A DNA stretch of 64,000 nt from Plasmodium malariae (taxonomy: Eukaryota > Apicomplexa > Aconoidasida > Haemosporida > Plasmodiidae), in assembly GCF_900090045.1 (NCBI RefSeq), contig NC_041785.1, positions 1,647,501-1,711,500 of the forward strand, written 5' to 3'. Both the position numbers and the translations under genes were made by a program. Of this stretch, positions 9,833 through 20,824 are shown piece after piece. The notes beneath the pieces are model-generated. The model was not told where the DNA came from. It worked only from the letters and a program-made list of their open reading frames with translations, and searched no databases. The stretch's first letter is position 1; each line of letters starts with the position of its first letter.

Positions 9833-10535
9833 ATATATATATGCATGTACATATATATATGCATGTACATATATATATATAATTAAAAAATATTGCTGCA
9901 TTTGTGGTTTTGTCAAAAGGTAAATATGTTTTGTTTTCCGTCAATGAATGTCATCATCTGTTATCTTTTTAAATTTTACATCTTAATCTCTTTCCGTTTT
10001 TACGTCATCATTGTTATGATTAATATTATAATTTCTTTGTTATGAATACTCTGAATAGTGCAGCTACTGCAATTATTGCAGTTATTGCGATTATTTTGAT
10101 TGCTATAATCGTTATGACTGCTTTGAGTACTATGATTGCTATAACTGTTATGATTAATTTATTATTTTTTTTTTTTTTTTTCGCGGATACAAAAATCTGG
10201 GCATTTTTTTTGTTCATTTATTATGGATTATGTTCAACTTCGCGACTTTGTTTTTTTTAAATTTTCGTAATATTTTCAACTAGTCATGCAAATGACACAC
10301 AAGTACATATATTCGTACATATAAAAATATGCATATCATAGAAAAAAGGTATACATCGTATAAGAATATGCGAGTAGTATAAAAAAGTACATATATATAT
10401 ATATACGTATATATGTATATCTATAAGTACATAAATATGTATATATATTTATTACGTACTTGCTATCATTGACACGAATGCTACTTACGAAGTTGCTTTC
10501 CATTGCCAAGCAAACCGACAAAGGAAACAAACGCC
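9833..10535. other. Intergenic, with a degenerate ATTGC/ATTATG repeat
   Basis: Between about 10060 and 10160 there is a degenerate short repeat (ATTATTGC, ATTATTTTG, GTTATGACTGC types) that keeps frames open on both strands. Poly-T lies near 10165-10183, and TA-rich runs near 10390-10450. I see no supported gene. Confidence 0.5.
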
Positions 10536-12956
10536 ATGATAAAAGGCGTAGGAAGAATTATATATCTTTATGGAAAAAAAAATAAAAAATGTAACAACAG
10601 ATTTTTCGTAGATTTAAAAAAAATAAATTTCTGCAGTAACACAGAAGGGAATTCTATTCACCATGGCAGTAGTAATTCCTCTTCTGCCCCCAAAAAAATT
10701 AGCCCTTTATTTCACCTTTTTCACACGAACATAAAGCCATACTCAACGAGGGCTATCAACGGCTTAGTAAAAGAAACGAAAAAATCAAACATCAATTTTG
10801 AGCACATTATAAGAATTTTAAAGTCCTTAAAGAGGGAATATGAAAACTATGATGAAAAGAAAAACTTAGAAGGAAAAGTAAATTTTCTTTTGCCTCACAT
10901 ATTTGAAGAGTCCGAACGGAACTATATCCACTTTGCTTGTATCCTACATAATTTTCATAAATTAAGAAAAAAAATTTCGAACAAGTATAAAATAAAAGTA
11001 TACAACAGATTTAATAATATATTTCTTAACAATATTAATCTGTTTACCCTAAAGGAGTTAACGATTATATTAAAATGCTTGTCGGAAGAGAAACTTATAA
11101 ACAGTGAAAAAATTGTTCATTTCTGCATATTTAAATTTATATATTTCTTAACTTTAGACATTTTACATAAAAAAAAAAAAAAAAATGACGTACTTTTATA
11201 CAACTTTCTTTTTCTCCTAAGTTATAATTATAAAGAATGTGTAAAAGATTTTTTTATCTTAAGCATAGATACTATAAATACGAATGTTGATATGCATTAC
11301 TTTTACGATTTGATATGTAACTTAAGTGATGAAGACAAAAAAGGTCAAATGTTGTATTTCAAAAATAAATTTTCCAAATATGAATATAACTCCTTTAATT
11401 TGCATGATTTGTCGACATTCATGTTTTTCTTAAAAAGTTATCCCCTAAATATAAGAAGTTTGTCTATGTATACATTTTTATTACATCTGTATTTATCCCT
11501 TAACTTTTTGGAAAGTATTATCACCACCTCTTTTCATGAGCACCTAGAAAACAACTTTCTGCGGTTCGAAAAAAAGAAAAAATTTGAATTTTTGGAAAAA
11601 AAGGCTCCGCGTGAATTAAGGAGCGAGGGAATAGTGAAAGTGGAACAGAACAAAGATGTACAAAAAGAAGCGGATACAGATGCAGAGGTAGACGTAGAAA
11701 CAGAAGCAGAGGAAAAGGTAGACGTAGAAACAGAAGCAGATGAAGAGGCAAAGGTAGAACAAGGGAGCCGCTGCAATGGCGGGGAAAATAAAGTGGGGCA
11801 CTTCAAAATGGACAGTGCGTCGGCAGCTAAAGACGAAATAATTGACCATATATCAGATCTAATTGTGAAGGGGGGTGAAGCCAGTTCTTCCCCTTCTACT
11901 ACCTTTCCAGCAGTACTGAAAAAAAAGGATGATAGGAAAAAAAATAAGTGCATAAAAGAAAACGTGCATAGTATGTCTATCATTATTTATGTTAGCATTA
12001 AAAGAAAATGGAAAAATAAATTTCTGTATATTTTGTCAAATTATTTGCTATTGAAATATATAAATTTTATAAATTTATTTGACTTATGTAATATATTTGA
12101 CCTAATTATATTTGATACCAAAATTTCAAGGAAAAATTTTGATATTCTTTTTGAAAGAATAAAATATTTAGTTTCAAAAGAAACTAATAGCAAAACATTT
12201 GCAATTTTTTGTATAAGCATTATGAGACATAAAGAGGATTTAAAAAATCATTTTAATGATATTATTATTTCTATATATAAAATTATATTAAATAAAAAAA
12301 AATGTGAAAAGTTGTTTTATCGGGAAAATACAGTAATTTTAGCTAATATAACAAATTTTTTAGAAGATCAAAAAATTAGTTCCTTATTTTATTTATATTA
12401 TTTAACGAAGTTTACTAATTTTTTAAAATTCTTAATTTTGCAGAATAAAACGAATAACCATAATTTATTTTTAAGTGTAATTGATACGTATGATATCCTT
12501 AGAACTTTTATAAACATTTTCAAAATTTTCCAAAAAAATAAATATTTTCATCTATCTCAAAAAAAAAAAAAAGTTTTTATTAATTTTAATTTGTTACTGA
12601 GTTGTATGCTTTATTTTTTGAAATATGTATGCTTTAAAAATATAACAGCACAAGATAACTGTCTGTTAAATAATTCTTCACTTACTACTATGAACGATTT
12701 GAAGAAAATAAAAATATTAAATAGAACATGTTATCTTTTAAATTTATTACTTCATCTTATTAAAAAAATGCGTATGGACAACATTATTGAAGACTCAAAT
12801 GCACAACTGTCTTACGAAATTTTTAGCTATTTTAAAAATAGTATATATAAAAATTATCAGCATATCCTTTTTAGTAGTGGGAACAGTAATAAAAATCATG
12901 TAAATCATATTTTAAGTTTTATATTCATTATTAGCAATGGAAGTTATATAAAGTGA
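10536..12956 (+). CDS. Large conserved-type protein, function unknown
   Basis: 806 residues from the first ATG at 10536. The frame opens a little earlier but only with non-ATG codons. The N-terminus (MIKGVGRIIYLYGKKNKK) is basic without acidic residues, which could be a mitochondrial targeting sequence. Most of the chain is helical and rich in Ile, Leu, Phe and Lys, with recurring segments such as FTLKELTIILKCL and LHDLSTFMFFLKS. These resemble the helical repeats of organellar RNA-binding proteins of the FASTK/RAP or OPR type. No C-terminal RAP domain is visible. At about residues 370-480 there is a low-complexity acidic insert with ETEAEEKVDV-type repeats that has higher GC than its surroundings. 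The organellar RNA role is only a hypothesis. Confidence 0.75.
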   Translation: MIKGVGRIIYLYGKKNKKCNNRFFVDLKKINFCSNTEGNSIHHGSSNSSSAPKKISPLFHLFHTNIKPYSTRAINGLVKETKKSNINFEHIIRILKSLKREYENYDEKKNLEGKVNFLLPHIFEESERNYIHFACILHNFHKLRKKISNKYKIKVYNRFNNIFLNNINLFTLKELTIILKCLSEEKLINSEKIVHFCIFKFIYFLTLDILHKKKKKNDVLLYNFLFLLSYNYKECVKDFFILSIDTINTNVDMHYFYDLICNLSDEDKKGQMLYFKNKFSKYEYNSFNLHDLSTFMFFLKSYPLNIRSLSMYTFLLHLYLSLNFLESIITTSFHEHLENNFLRFEKKKKFEFLEKKAPRELRSEGIVKVEQNKDVQKEADTDAEVDVETEAEEKVDVETEADEEAKVEQGSRCNGGENKVGHFKMDSASAAKDEIIDHISDLIVKGGEASSSPSTTFPAVLKKKDDRKKNKCIKENVHSMSIIIYVSIKRKWKNKFLYILSNYLLLKYINFINLFDLCNIFDLIIFDTKISRKNFDILFERIKYLVSKETNSKTFAIFCISIMRHKEDLKNHFNDIIISIYKIILNKKKCEKLFYRENTVILANITNFLEDQKISSLFYLYYLTKFTNFLKFLILQNKTNNHNLFLSVIDTYDILRTFINIFKIFQKNKYFHLSQKKKKVFINFNLLLSCMLYFLKYVCFKNITAQDNCLLNNSSLTTMNDLKKIKILNRTCYLLNLLLHLIKKMRMDNIIEDSNAQLSYEIFSYFKNSIYKNYQHILFSSGNSNKNHVNHILSFIFIISNGSYIK

Positions 12957-14318
12957 GAATTTTCAACGTGTAAAAAATCCTCAATTTTGTTATACCATAA
13001 ATTTCACTATTTTACTACATCAACAGGGGGATAGCTATAAATCGTAAAGAAGAAATAAAAGGAGGTGTATGTGTTTGAAATGTTCATCTCAATTTTGCTC
13101 CTTCACAATTTGGTCAAATATTGTCTTATACAAAAATTTATTTAAAAATATACCTTTTTGTGTGTGTGTGTGTGTTTAATTTTTTGGAACCATTCTTCAT
13201 TTTATTATTTATAAAATTTCATTATGCTTTTTTTTTTTTTTTTTTTTTTTTGTTGTTGTTGACTTATTCGACGTTTGTTTGTTGATTATATACCATTCCC
13301 TTTCATTTGAAATATTTATCAGTTTGTTCATTATTATGTATATATTTTTCAAAAATATAAATTAAAGCATGTAATAAAATAACATTTAGACCTTTAGATC
13401 ATTTTTTCTTTTGAATATTAAGCAGAAAAAGAATTTTTTTTTTTTTTTTTGCGATTGACTGAGAAAATATAGTGGAAGCATTTGTTGGGTATGTTTTTTC
13501 TATTTTTCCTATTTTGTCTATTTTTTTCGTTTTCTTTTATTTTTTCTTGCACATCCTTAATTTTCTAACATATTTCCACTTTATTTTAGTAGATTTAATC
13601 TGTAATAAGCACCCTCATATATTTTTTTATTTTTTTATGAGCAAATTTTTGCGTACATTTTTAAAAAATATTATTTTTTTTAATTTTTCAAGTTCCTTTT
13701 AACATTACATATATGCAATTAAAAAGTTAGAAAAAATCGAATTTTTTTTAAATTGACTCTACTTGCATAAGAATGAAAAGAAGACATTTAAAAGATTGCT
13801 TATTTACTAAATAAATATTTTTAAACAGAAATAGGATGATTAAAAATAAGCCTAAATTGAACACAGTCTGTGTAAATATTAAGCACACACCTGTGTGTGG
13901 GCATGTATATGTAATATAGTACATACATATATATATATATATATATGTGTTAGCATCAAACAAATTTTTATTATTTAAAGAACCAGCATCATATAGGCTT
14001 CACTTGTAGAGGGTGTAACTCATAACATCCAAATTCTTCATCTTTATAATGTTAAAAAAAAAAAAAAGGAAAGAAAAAAAAAAGACCTAAAATTATTAAG
14101 CAAAGTATTTGTTACTTAGACAGAGTTTACTCTATATGTCGTATGTGCTATATATGTCGTATGTGCTGTATATACCGTATGTGCTATATATGCTGCATAT
14201 TTGTATATGTCTATTTAATGTTCTTTTTTTCTTTCTTTTTTGTCGCAAAAGCTTTCCCCTTTTTATCACCTTGCCTGTTCATAATTTTTTCCGACTTTAA
14301 TTAAAATTATCAGACAAA
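12957..14318. other. Intergenic region, no supported gene
   Basis: T-rich sequence with poly-T at about 13228-13250 and 13434-13450, a short GT repeat near 13160-13174 and a TA run near 13927-13946. A 76-codon ORF at 13472-13702 is almost entirely Phe, Leu and Ile read from a T-rich tract, so I do not call it. A degenerate ATATGTCGTATGTGCT repeat lies at 14130-14195. Confidence 0.55.
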
Positions 14319-15134
14319 ATGTGCTTAAAAAAAAACAAAATGAAGTTGAAGTTATGTATATTATTTCACACATTGTATCTATTCCTTTTTTCGTGCACTT
14401 GTAATGAAAATTTTATTTATGAAAAAATAAAAAGAACCGTAAATGAAGCTGAAGAATGTTCATTAGATGATGTGCATTTCATGGACAGCTACAGTGAAAA
14501 ATTGTACTGGATGTGGACCAGTAATTTTTTCAGATATATAGGTATTAAAACATATATTTATGAAAATGATACAATATACGAAAAAATAAAAAAGGGAAAC
14601 AATAATTTGTACAATATACTTAAAGATGATGAATTTTTTCATTATAACAATAGAGATGAATTTATATCAAATGCATTAATTATTTTATCAAATGAAAAAA
14701 CTTTAAAAAAAAATATAGATTTACATATCTCTAGGAAAAAGGTAAAATTCTTTCAAGAATTGACCCAAGAACAATTAATGAATATATTTATTAACGAAAA
14801 AAATAATTTAATAAACTCATTTAAAAAATTAAAAATGTTTGAACAGTTTCGAGATGTTGCCAATTCCAAATATTATTATCATAAGAAGTTAATAGAAAAT
14901 AAACAAGAGTCCAAAATTGATGATGCTATCCTTCCAGATATAAAGGACAAGCATAATAATAATAATAATGAAAAAAAAGAAGAAAATGCAAATATTAAAC
15001 GAATAAAGAATGTCATCACTTTTAACCTTGATGATATACCTCAAATCAAGGAAGTGTATTTTGATTACTACGACAGGAATAAGTGGAATAAATATTTCTA
15101 TTTTGATACTAATGGCCTAGAAGCAGATATGTAA
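14319..15134 (+). CDS. Secreted protein of unknown function
   Basis: 271 residues. The first ATG is at 14319, with a second Met at residue 8 (14340) that would place the signal peptide core closer to the N-terminus. A clear hydrophobic core (LCILFHTLYLFLFSC) is followed by a mature region with a CTCNENF start, a Cys at about residue 47, and helices rich in Lys, Asn and Asp. There is no second membrane segment or GPI signal, and no PEXEL-like RxLxE/Q/D is obvious. The C-terminal 40 residues (ITFNLDDIPQIKEVYF onward) are unusually varied and probably structured. It lies between a merozoite surface gene and a GPI-type gene, so a role in the late blood stage or in invasion organelles is possible but not shown. 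I recognise no family. Confidence 0.75.
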   Translation: MCLKKNKMKLKLCILFHTLYLFLFSCTCNENFIYEKIKRTVNEAEECSLDDVHFMDSYSEKLYWMWTSNFFRYIGIKTYIYENDTIYEKIKKGNNNLYNILKDDEFFHYNNRDEFISNALIILSNEKTLKKNIDLHISRKKVKFFQELTQEQLMNIFINEKNNLINSFKKLKMFEQFRDVANSKYYYHKKLIENKQESKIDDAILPDIKDKHNNNNNEKKEENANIKRIKNVITFNLDDIPQIKEVYFDYYDRNKWNKYFYFDTNGLEADM

Positions 15135-15666
15135 AAATTGGTTTTACGCGAGTTTTTCGACCGACGGGGAAACGTATCAATCCTCTTACCATTAATATGT
15201 ATATACATGTATTAATGTACATACGTTGTGTATGCACACAGCGAACAAGAGTGAACTTTTTTTTTTTTTTTTTTTTGCATAAAAATTTAACGAATACTAG
15301 TACACATTTATATATTCTTATTTTACGCTTCCCATTCGTAAATAGTTGATATTTAATTTAAAACAAAAAGGAGCATTTCCCCTATATATTAATCTTCGAA
15401 TGCATGCACTTCGTTATATGTTCACATATATATATATATATAAATATACGTCCTTAGGCGCGTACGCTTATATGTACATAATAGACTTGTTAGCAACTGC
15501 GCAATATGTTCTACATCCACACTTGAGGCACATGAATATTCAGACACTTTTTTAAATGGATAGTATTCAAGTATTTAAAAAAAGAAAAAAATAAAACAAA
15601 AAGGGAAATTCGAAATATGAAGTGCGAAAAGCGAACTGTGAAATACGAAATGTGAAATGAGAAGAA
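15135..15666. other. Convergent intergenic region
   Basis: This gap holds two 3' ends. Contents are poly-T near 15258-15276, a TA run near 15427-15441, and a degenerate 9-10-bp GAAATACGAAATGTGAAAT-like repeat at 15607-15660. I see no gene. Confidence 0.5.
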
Positions 15667-16189
15667 TTATTTTTCCATTGGATAAAAAAATTTCGGAACC
15701 ATTTTTTTTTTTAATTCAATCTGGTTCTTAGAAAAATTTATAAAAAAGTAATCCCTAATTTTTGCATACCATTTAATATTTGTTAATGCAGTTTTCTTGT
15801 TTTCCTCATTTTTATACGCCTCAATTAGGTTCAATGCGGATATTTTATATTTTACATATACGCTATACTTCAACGGATTGTAATCCTTATTATGTAAATT
15901 TGTGTTTTCGTCAATATCATCATAAATGGAGTTCACATCACTTAAGCTCAATTCTAAAACATTCTTATCCTTTCCTAAAATTAAAGGTAACAAAATAGCC
16001 GATATTGGGCCTATATATACGTACCTACATACACATATACATATGAATGTATTTATGTAACTATCAATCCCCCCCCAAAAAAATGTTTTCTCTTAATTTC
16101 CTCAATTTACCAACTCGGATCCTTTGGACTGGCCTTTTTCCAAAGAGCAATGTTTTCGATACTATTCTTTTTGGTATAAGATTTAACAT
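15667..16189 (-). CDS. Small two-exon gene, probable mitochondrial protein
   Basis: I assemble exon 1 from 16189 to 16111 and exon 2 from 15974 to 15667, with a 136-bp intron that begins GTAAAT and ends in TTAATTTTAG. The join is in phase (V-G-K across the junction) and gives 128 residues. Exon 1 encodes MLNLIPKRIVSKTLLFGKRP, a basic, hydroxylated, acid-free start typical of a mitochondrial presequence. Exon 2 is a compact, probably helical domain ending in KKMVPKFFYPMEK. Without the intron the exon-2 frame would start inside the polypyrimidine tract, which supports splicing. Small presequence-bearing proteins of this size are often respiratory-complex or mitoribosome subunits, but I cannot name a family. 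Confidence 0.65.
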
Positions 16190-17750
16190 TTATCAAAAAC
16201 GGCAAAAAAAAAAAGATGGATATAATAAAAAAATGTACTCAATTATACTCGAAAATGGAAGGCGTATATACTTCGCCTCTCTATAGCGCTCTCAAATGTA
16301 CAAATTATACGCATTCAAACTCGTATACATATATATACAAATACGTATGTATGTATGTATGTAATAGAAAATGCAATTTTATTTCCTATATGTTTATTTA
16401 TTCTTTGTTAAAGGAATACATGAGTATTTATTTATAACCCACATTTCAATTATGAATATATATTTTTATATAAAAAATTATTTTTTTTTTTTTTTTCCAT
16501 CGTAATGGTAAACATGTTAGAGTTTTCTTTTTTTTTCTTTTATATTGTATCTTTATAATTTACATTCACCATAAACAAAAGAAAACATATGATATATTTT
16601 TTCTTCTTCCATGAATTTGAGAGTTGAAAATTTTAACACACTTTTGCTTCGAACAAAATTACAAAAAAAAGCATATTTTTCAAAAAGAAATAAGAGAAAA
16701 GAAAATGAAGGAAGCAACTTAATATAGCATAATTTTACTTCAATTTTAGTTTAATTCAGTGTAATTTTAATTTCAGTTCAAATCAATTTGATTTAATAAA
16801 ATATTTTTTTTTGTAAAATTTGTGCACTCCATAAAAAGGTATAAATCAATTTGTAGATTAAAAAGATGACAGACGTGCAAGGACTACGTATTTTGTTTTC
16901 CCAGTTTTGTTGTTGATGGTAATGTTTTAAAAAATGAAACCACTGAAACAGTAAAAAAATTTTTTTGTTATACTGTTTATATTAAAGAAATATATACTAC
17001 ACACACCTGTACATGTATTATTTATCCATACAAGTATCCTTACGAATTTCATGACAAAAGCATAAAATTGAAAACGTTCTCATTTGCATATCATTTATAA
17101 ATATTAAAACATACAATTTCATAATAAAATTTGTTTTTTTTTTTGTCAACATATTAACACCTTTCATAGTGTAAAAATGAAAAAAAATAATAAAAAAAAA
17201 AATTCAAGAAGAGAGGAACCAGAAAATACTTTCATACGGCGGTATTCAACATATACATAATATGTTGAGTGTACAATTTATGCAGTTTACATATATATAT
17301 ATTTATTTATTTATCTATTTATATTTATATTATTTAAAAAAACTTGGAAATATATCCCCAATTAGTATTTATATAAATAGGGGAATATGAATAATTCGTA
17401 TATTCAGAATGTTCCTTTTTTTACATAATGTTTTTAATCTTTGGGACTTGCTACTATATCTTTAAGACAAAAACGTACAACTTTAATACGTTATACTATT
17501 CGATAGTCATACAATTCAAATTGTCAACAATCTTGAAATTCATGCATATGAATAAATTTAGATATGACTATATATCAAAATAAAATAAATCCGTGTAAGA
17601 ATATGCATTTACAAATATATACCAATGTATGACAGTATATATACCATACCATCGTATAAATAATATATGTAGATAAATATATGAACACACATGTATTTAA
17701 TATACTTCTACAGTAATAAGTGCCTAATTTGTGTGCGGAGGCATCGAAAA

Positions 17751-17942
17751 AAAAAATATTATGAACATATATGCTATAAATTTAAAGAATATGTAAGAAA
17801 AACAGCCATTTCGTGCAAAAATATGAACAAAAAAAAAAAAAAAAAAAAAAAAATTATGAACATACAGCTATAAATTTAAAGAATATGTAGGAATAACAGC
17901 CATTTCGTGGATAAATATAAACAAAAAAAAAAAAAAAAAAAA
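17751..17942. repeat. Direct duplication A (two copies of about 90 bp)
   Basis: The copies at about 17751-17850 and 17852-17942 share ATTATGAACATA, then GCTATAAATTTAAAGAATAT, then AACAGCCATTTCGTG, with a few substitutions and small indels. Each ends in a long poly-A run (about 17828-17852 and 17923-17942). Confidence 0.85.
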
Positions 17943-17949
17943 TTCAAAT

Positions 17950-18196
17950 AGCCAAGTTGCAACCAAAGGTGATGAAATAAAAGAGGTGCCATAAAAATAT
18001 AAGCGTATTCTCTACATACATTTTAAATAATCATTTTGCAACCAAAGAGATGAAGAAAAGAAAAAAAATAAATAAAAGCCAAACGACAACCAAGATACAA
18101 CCAAAGGTGATAATACAGAAGTGAGGTGTTATAACAATGTAATCGTATTCTCTAGATACATTTTAAGATAACCATTTTGCAGCCAAGTAAAAACAA
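17950..18196. repeat. Direct duplication B (two copies of about 105 bp)
   Basis: The copies at about 17950-18058 and 18090-18196 share CAACCAAAGGTGAT, then CGTATTCTCTA, ATACATTTTAA and CATTTTGCA, with roughly four fifths of positions identical by eye. They lie directly after duplication A. Confidence 0.8.
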
Positions 18197-18689
18197 AATA
18201 TAAAAAAAAAAAAAGAAAAAAAAAAAGCTAGTTATAACCAATTTGAACAAAAATCTATGAACGCATCTCTTTTCAGGAAAAAAAAAAAAAAAAAACATAT
18301 ATTAAATTAAATTGGCTATTTCCGAATTTTTTAATAAATTTTATTAATTTTAAACATAATGTGTTAGTTTTTAATTATGTTAATTTTTCGTTATTAGAAA
18401 TATTTGCTTTTTCATTTTTCATTTACAACATATTAATTTCCCCTTTACTTTGGGACTATCCTCATTGACATATATTTATGTACATAAATATTACATATAT
18501 ATATATAAATAAATACATACATATATATATAATATATAAATACTATTTTGTATAATTATACATATCTTTCTAGTTACTATTTTTTTTTTTTTTTTTTTTA
18601 AATATTAAAAAAACTGTTATTTAACAGCAGAAAATATTGGTTCAAAAGTCTTTCTTTAAATTAAACAGAAATTTTCTTGAAAATCCAAA

Positions 18690-20099
18690 ATGGTTAAAAC
18701 ATGTTATTTCCCATTATTGTTCCTTATATATTTTTTTTTGAATTGTTATGTGATACTCACTGATGGTACTAAGGACAACATAAAAAGTGAACATCATTCA
18801 TCTGCAGAAGGTAATGATGTCGTTGAACACAGTTTTGAACAAGGAAGGCACTATGATACTTATTATAAACAATCAAGGCAAGAACCCTCAACAGAAGAGG
18901 AAAAACGAAAAAGAAAGGAAAATGATCAAAAATGTACACTAGTTAATCAGGAAGACGGTAGTTTAAAATCATCATGTGAAGAACAACAAACCAAGGAAGT
19001 TAAGAAAATTGAACATCCTCTTATAGCACAGCCACTATCTCATGATCAACAGTTGATGGATGAAGTTGCACCATATAAAATTATGGATACGAAAATTGCA
19101 CTTAATAAAAATGCCGGCGCCAAACCAGCAACATATGAATCCAACAAATTGGTAAGTGATGAAGAGGAGAAATACATAAATGATGATGAAAATGAGTTAT
19201 ATGACAGGATGGGTATGATGAGCAGGGGGTTTATAGAAAAACAGGATTTCTTTCATGGTGTTATTAAAACTTTATTTAATTTGTATAACTCAAATATAGA
19301 CATAAGTAGTGCTAATTTTGAAAATGGTTCTATATTATTCTTTTTCACTTTTTCAAAACATACAAAGAAAGAAGATATTGGTGAGTTAAATATATCGTTT
19401 TATGGAAATGTACGAAAACATAATAGCAACGGAATTTCGGAAGGAAGATCAGACTTTACCCTTCATTACTTATTGGATGATATGATATCAAAAAAAAAAA
19501 CGACTGACGATAATCATCTTGAGGAAATTGATGTCTATAATAGTGAAAATGAAAATGAGATGTTTTCGCAATTAGGTTATGAGAGTCGAGAAGAAATATC
19601 AAACAGTTCTACCGCTTCAACTGGAAATTCTTCGCAGGATAAAAGTGCCCTAATTGTACCTAGCAAATTTACGAAGATGTGCAAATCCATTTATGATAGC
19701 AAAGTCGATAGTTTTAAACATTTTCTTACGTTAGATAAGCTAAGCGAAAACGAATTTTCCGTTTCGAAGTTGGATGATTTCCTGAACATATGCATAACAA
19801 ACGCCAGTGACGAACTGGAGGCAGAGAAAAAGAAGAAAAAACTTAAAAAATTAAAAAATTCTGAAGGCGAAAATAATGGTCAAGTGAGCGGGAAAGCAAG
19901 CGGACAAGGAAATGGCGAGACAAATGTGCCGAATTTACCTAAATCCAATATTATATTGCTTAAAGAGTTTAAACAGAGTTTAATTAACAAAGACATGGAA
20001 ACATGTAAAGAAGCTGCCAAGCTGTTAATGGCTAATTCAGCAATTTCTAATTTAGTATATTTCTTTGTAATAATGACAACTGTTATTTTTATGTTTTAA
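18690..20099 (+). CDS. Secreted, probably GPI-anchored surface protein, unknown family
   Basis: 469 residues in one exon. Residues 6-25 form a signal peptide (FPLLFLIYFFLNCYVIL). The last 20 residues are hydrophobic (ISNLVYFFVIMTTVIFMF) after a small-residue stretch (MANSA), a good GPI-attachment signal. The first 170 mature residues are polar and charged with few structured features. A folded middle domain (about 185-270, starting FIEKQDFFHGVIKTLFNL) follows. After a Ser/Thr/Asn linker comes a helical domain (about 330-375) with MCKSIYDSK and LNICITN cysteines. A Lys-rich and Gly/Gln/Asn-rich spacer precedes the anchor. The pattern is that of a merozoite or sporozoite surface antigen. It lies 9 kb from the MSP10-like gene on the same strand. 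No named family is recognised. Confidence 0.75.
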   Translation: MVKTCYFPLLFLIYFFLNCYVILTDGTKDNIKSEHHSSAEGNDVVEHSFEQGRHYDTYYKQSRQEPSTEEEKRKRKENDQKCTLVNQEDGSLKSSCEEQQTKEVKKIEHPLIAQPLSHDQQLMDEVAPYKIMDTKIALNKNAGAKPATYESNKLVSDEEEKYINDDENELYDRMGMMSRGFIEKQDFFHGVIKTLFNLYNSNIDISSANFENGSILFFFTFSKHTKKEDIGELNISFYGNVRKHNSNGISEGRSDFTLHYLLDDMISKKKTTDDNHLEEIDVYNSENENEMFSQLGYESREEISNSSTASTGNSSQDKSALIVPSKFTKMCKSIYDSKVDSFKHFLTLDKLSENEFSVSKLDDFLNICITNASDELEAEKKKKKLKKLKNSEGENNGQVSGKASGQGNGETNVPNLPKSNIILLKEFKQSLINKDMETCKEAAKLLMANSAISNLVYFFVIMTTVIFMF

Positions 20100-20301
20100 A
20101 TATCTATGCTTAATTTTTAATCTTGAAAATAATAGTATGTATAAAACATTTTATGAATTTTTTTTTTTTTTTTTTTTTATTATCATCTACATAACTACTT
20201 TAATGTATATGAATGTACTATGTGTATATATTTGTAAAATACATGCGTACCTAAATCATAATGCATAATTTGCAGTGCATGTATATATGTGTTGAGAAAT
20301 A

Positions 20302-20352
<51 letters not shown>

Positions 20353-20824
20353 AAAAAAATTGAATATGCGTAAAAATATAAAAATAAAAGAATGTAAAAA
20401 GCATTTGTATATTTTTAATTTTTTTACATGAATGGTTAAAATTTAATTTTTTTGAAATTATTTAGACTCTTTAAATGCTTATATATAAAAAAAAAAAAAA
20501 ATGCGAAATGCGAAATGCGAAATGCGAAATAAATTATGCAATATGCAGAATAACATGTTGTAAAATTGCAAACATTTAAAAAATGTTACATAAAAAAAAT
20601 ACTTTTTTGTATAACCAAAAAATAAGGTAAAAATCGGGCTAATAATAATGGGGAGGGGGGAGAAAGTATAAATTGGGTAAAAATTAAGGTAAAAATTTGA
20701 GTAAATAATAAAGGCATATCTTTTCTGGAATAGATGGTTATCACATTAAAACTCCCTGCAGTCACACCGCTTACTTTTCGCAATGAAAAAAAGAACAACA
20801 TAATTGCAGTTGTTTTATTGCAAA
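20100..20824. other. Convergent intergenic region with a 48-base poly-A run
   Basis: Poly-T at 20159-20178; an uninterrupted run of 48 A at 20303-20350; a short GAAATGC 9-bp repeat (four copies) at about 20502-20530. I see no gene; the Phe-run ORF on the minus strand is the poly-A read backwards. Confidence 0.6.

Larger units (their letters stand above)
16190..18689. other. Long gene-free stretch with duplicated blocks
   Basis: 2.5 kb of very AT-rich DNA. The first 1.5 kb has only short TA and poly-T runs. From 17750 to 18200 there are two pairs of direct duplications (listed separately), separated by poly-A runs. Just before 18690 come poly-T (about 18581-18599) and TA runs, typical of a Plasmodium 5' region. 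I find no exon with coding character. A non-coding RNA or decayed gene cannot be excluded. Confidence 0.5.

Noticed and set aside
9623..9944. Minus-strand Cys/Tyr/Val repeat ORFs downstream of the MSP10-like gene
   Set aside because: They are three registers of the 14-bp array and overlap the 3' end of a better-supported gene.
13472..13702. 76-codon hydrophobic ORF
   Set aside because: Almost entirely Phe/Ile/Leu from a T-rich tract; no mixed-composition segment.
20195..20404. Poly-Phe minus-strand ORF
   Set aside because: Read-through of the 48-base poly-A run.
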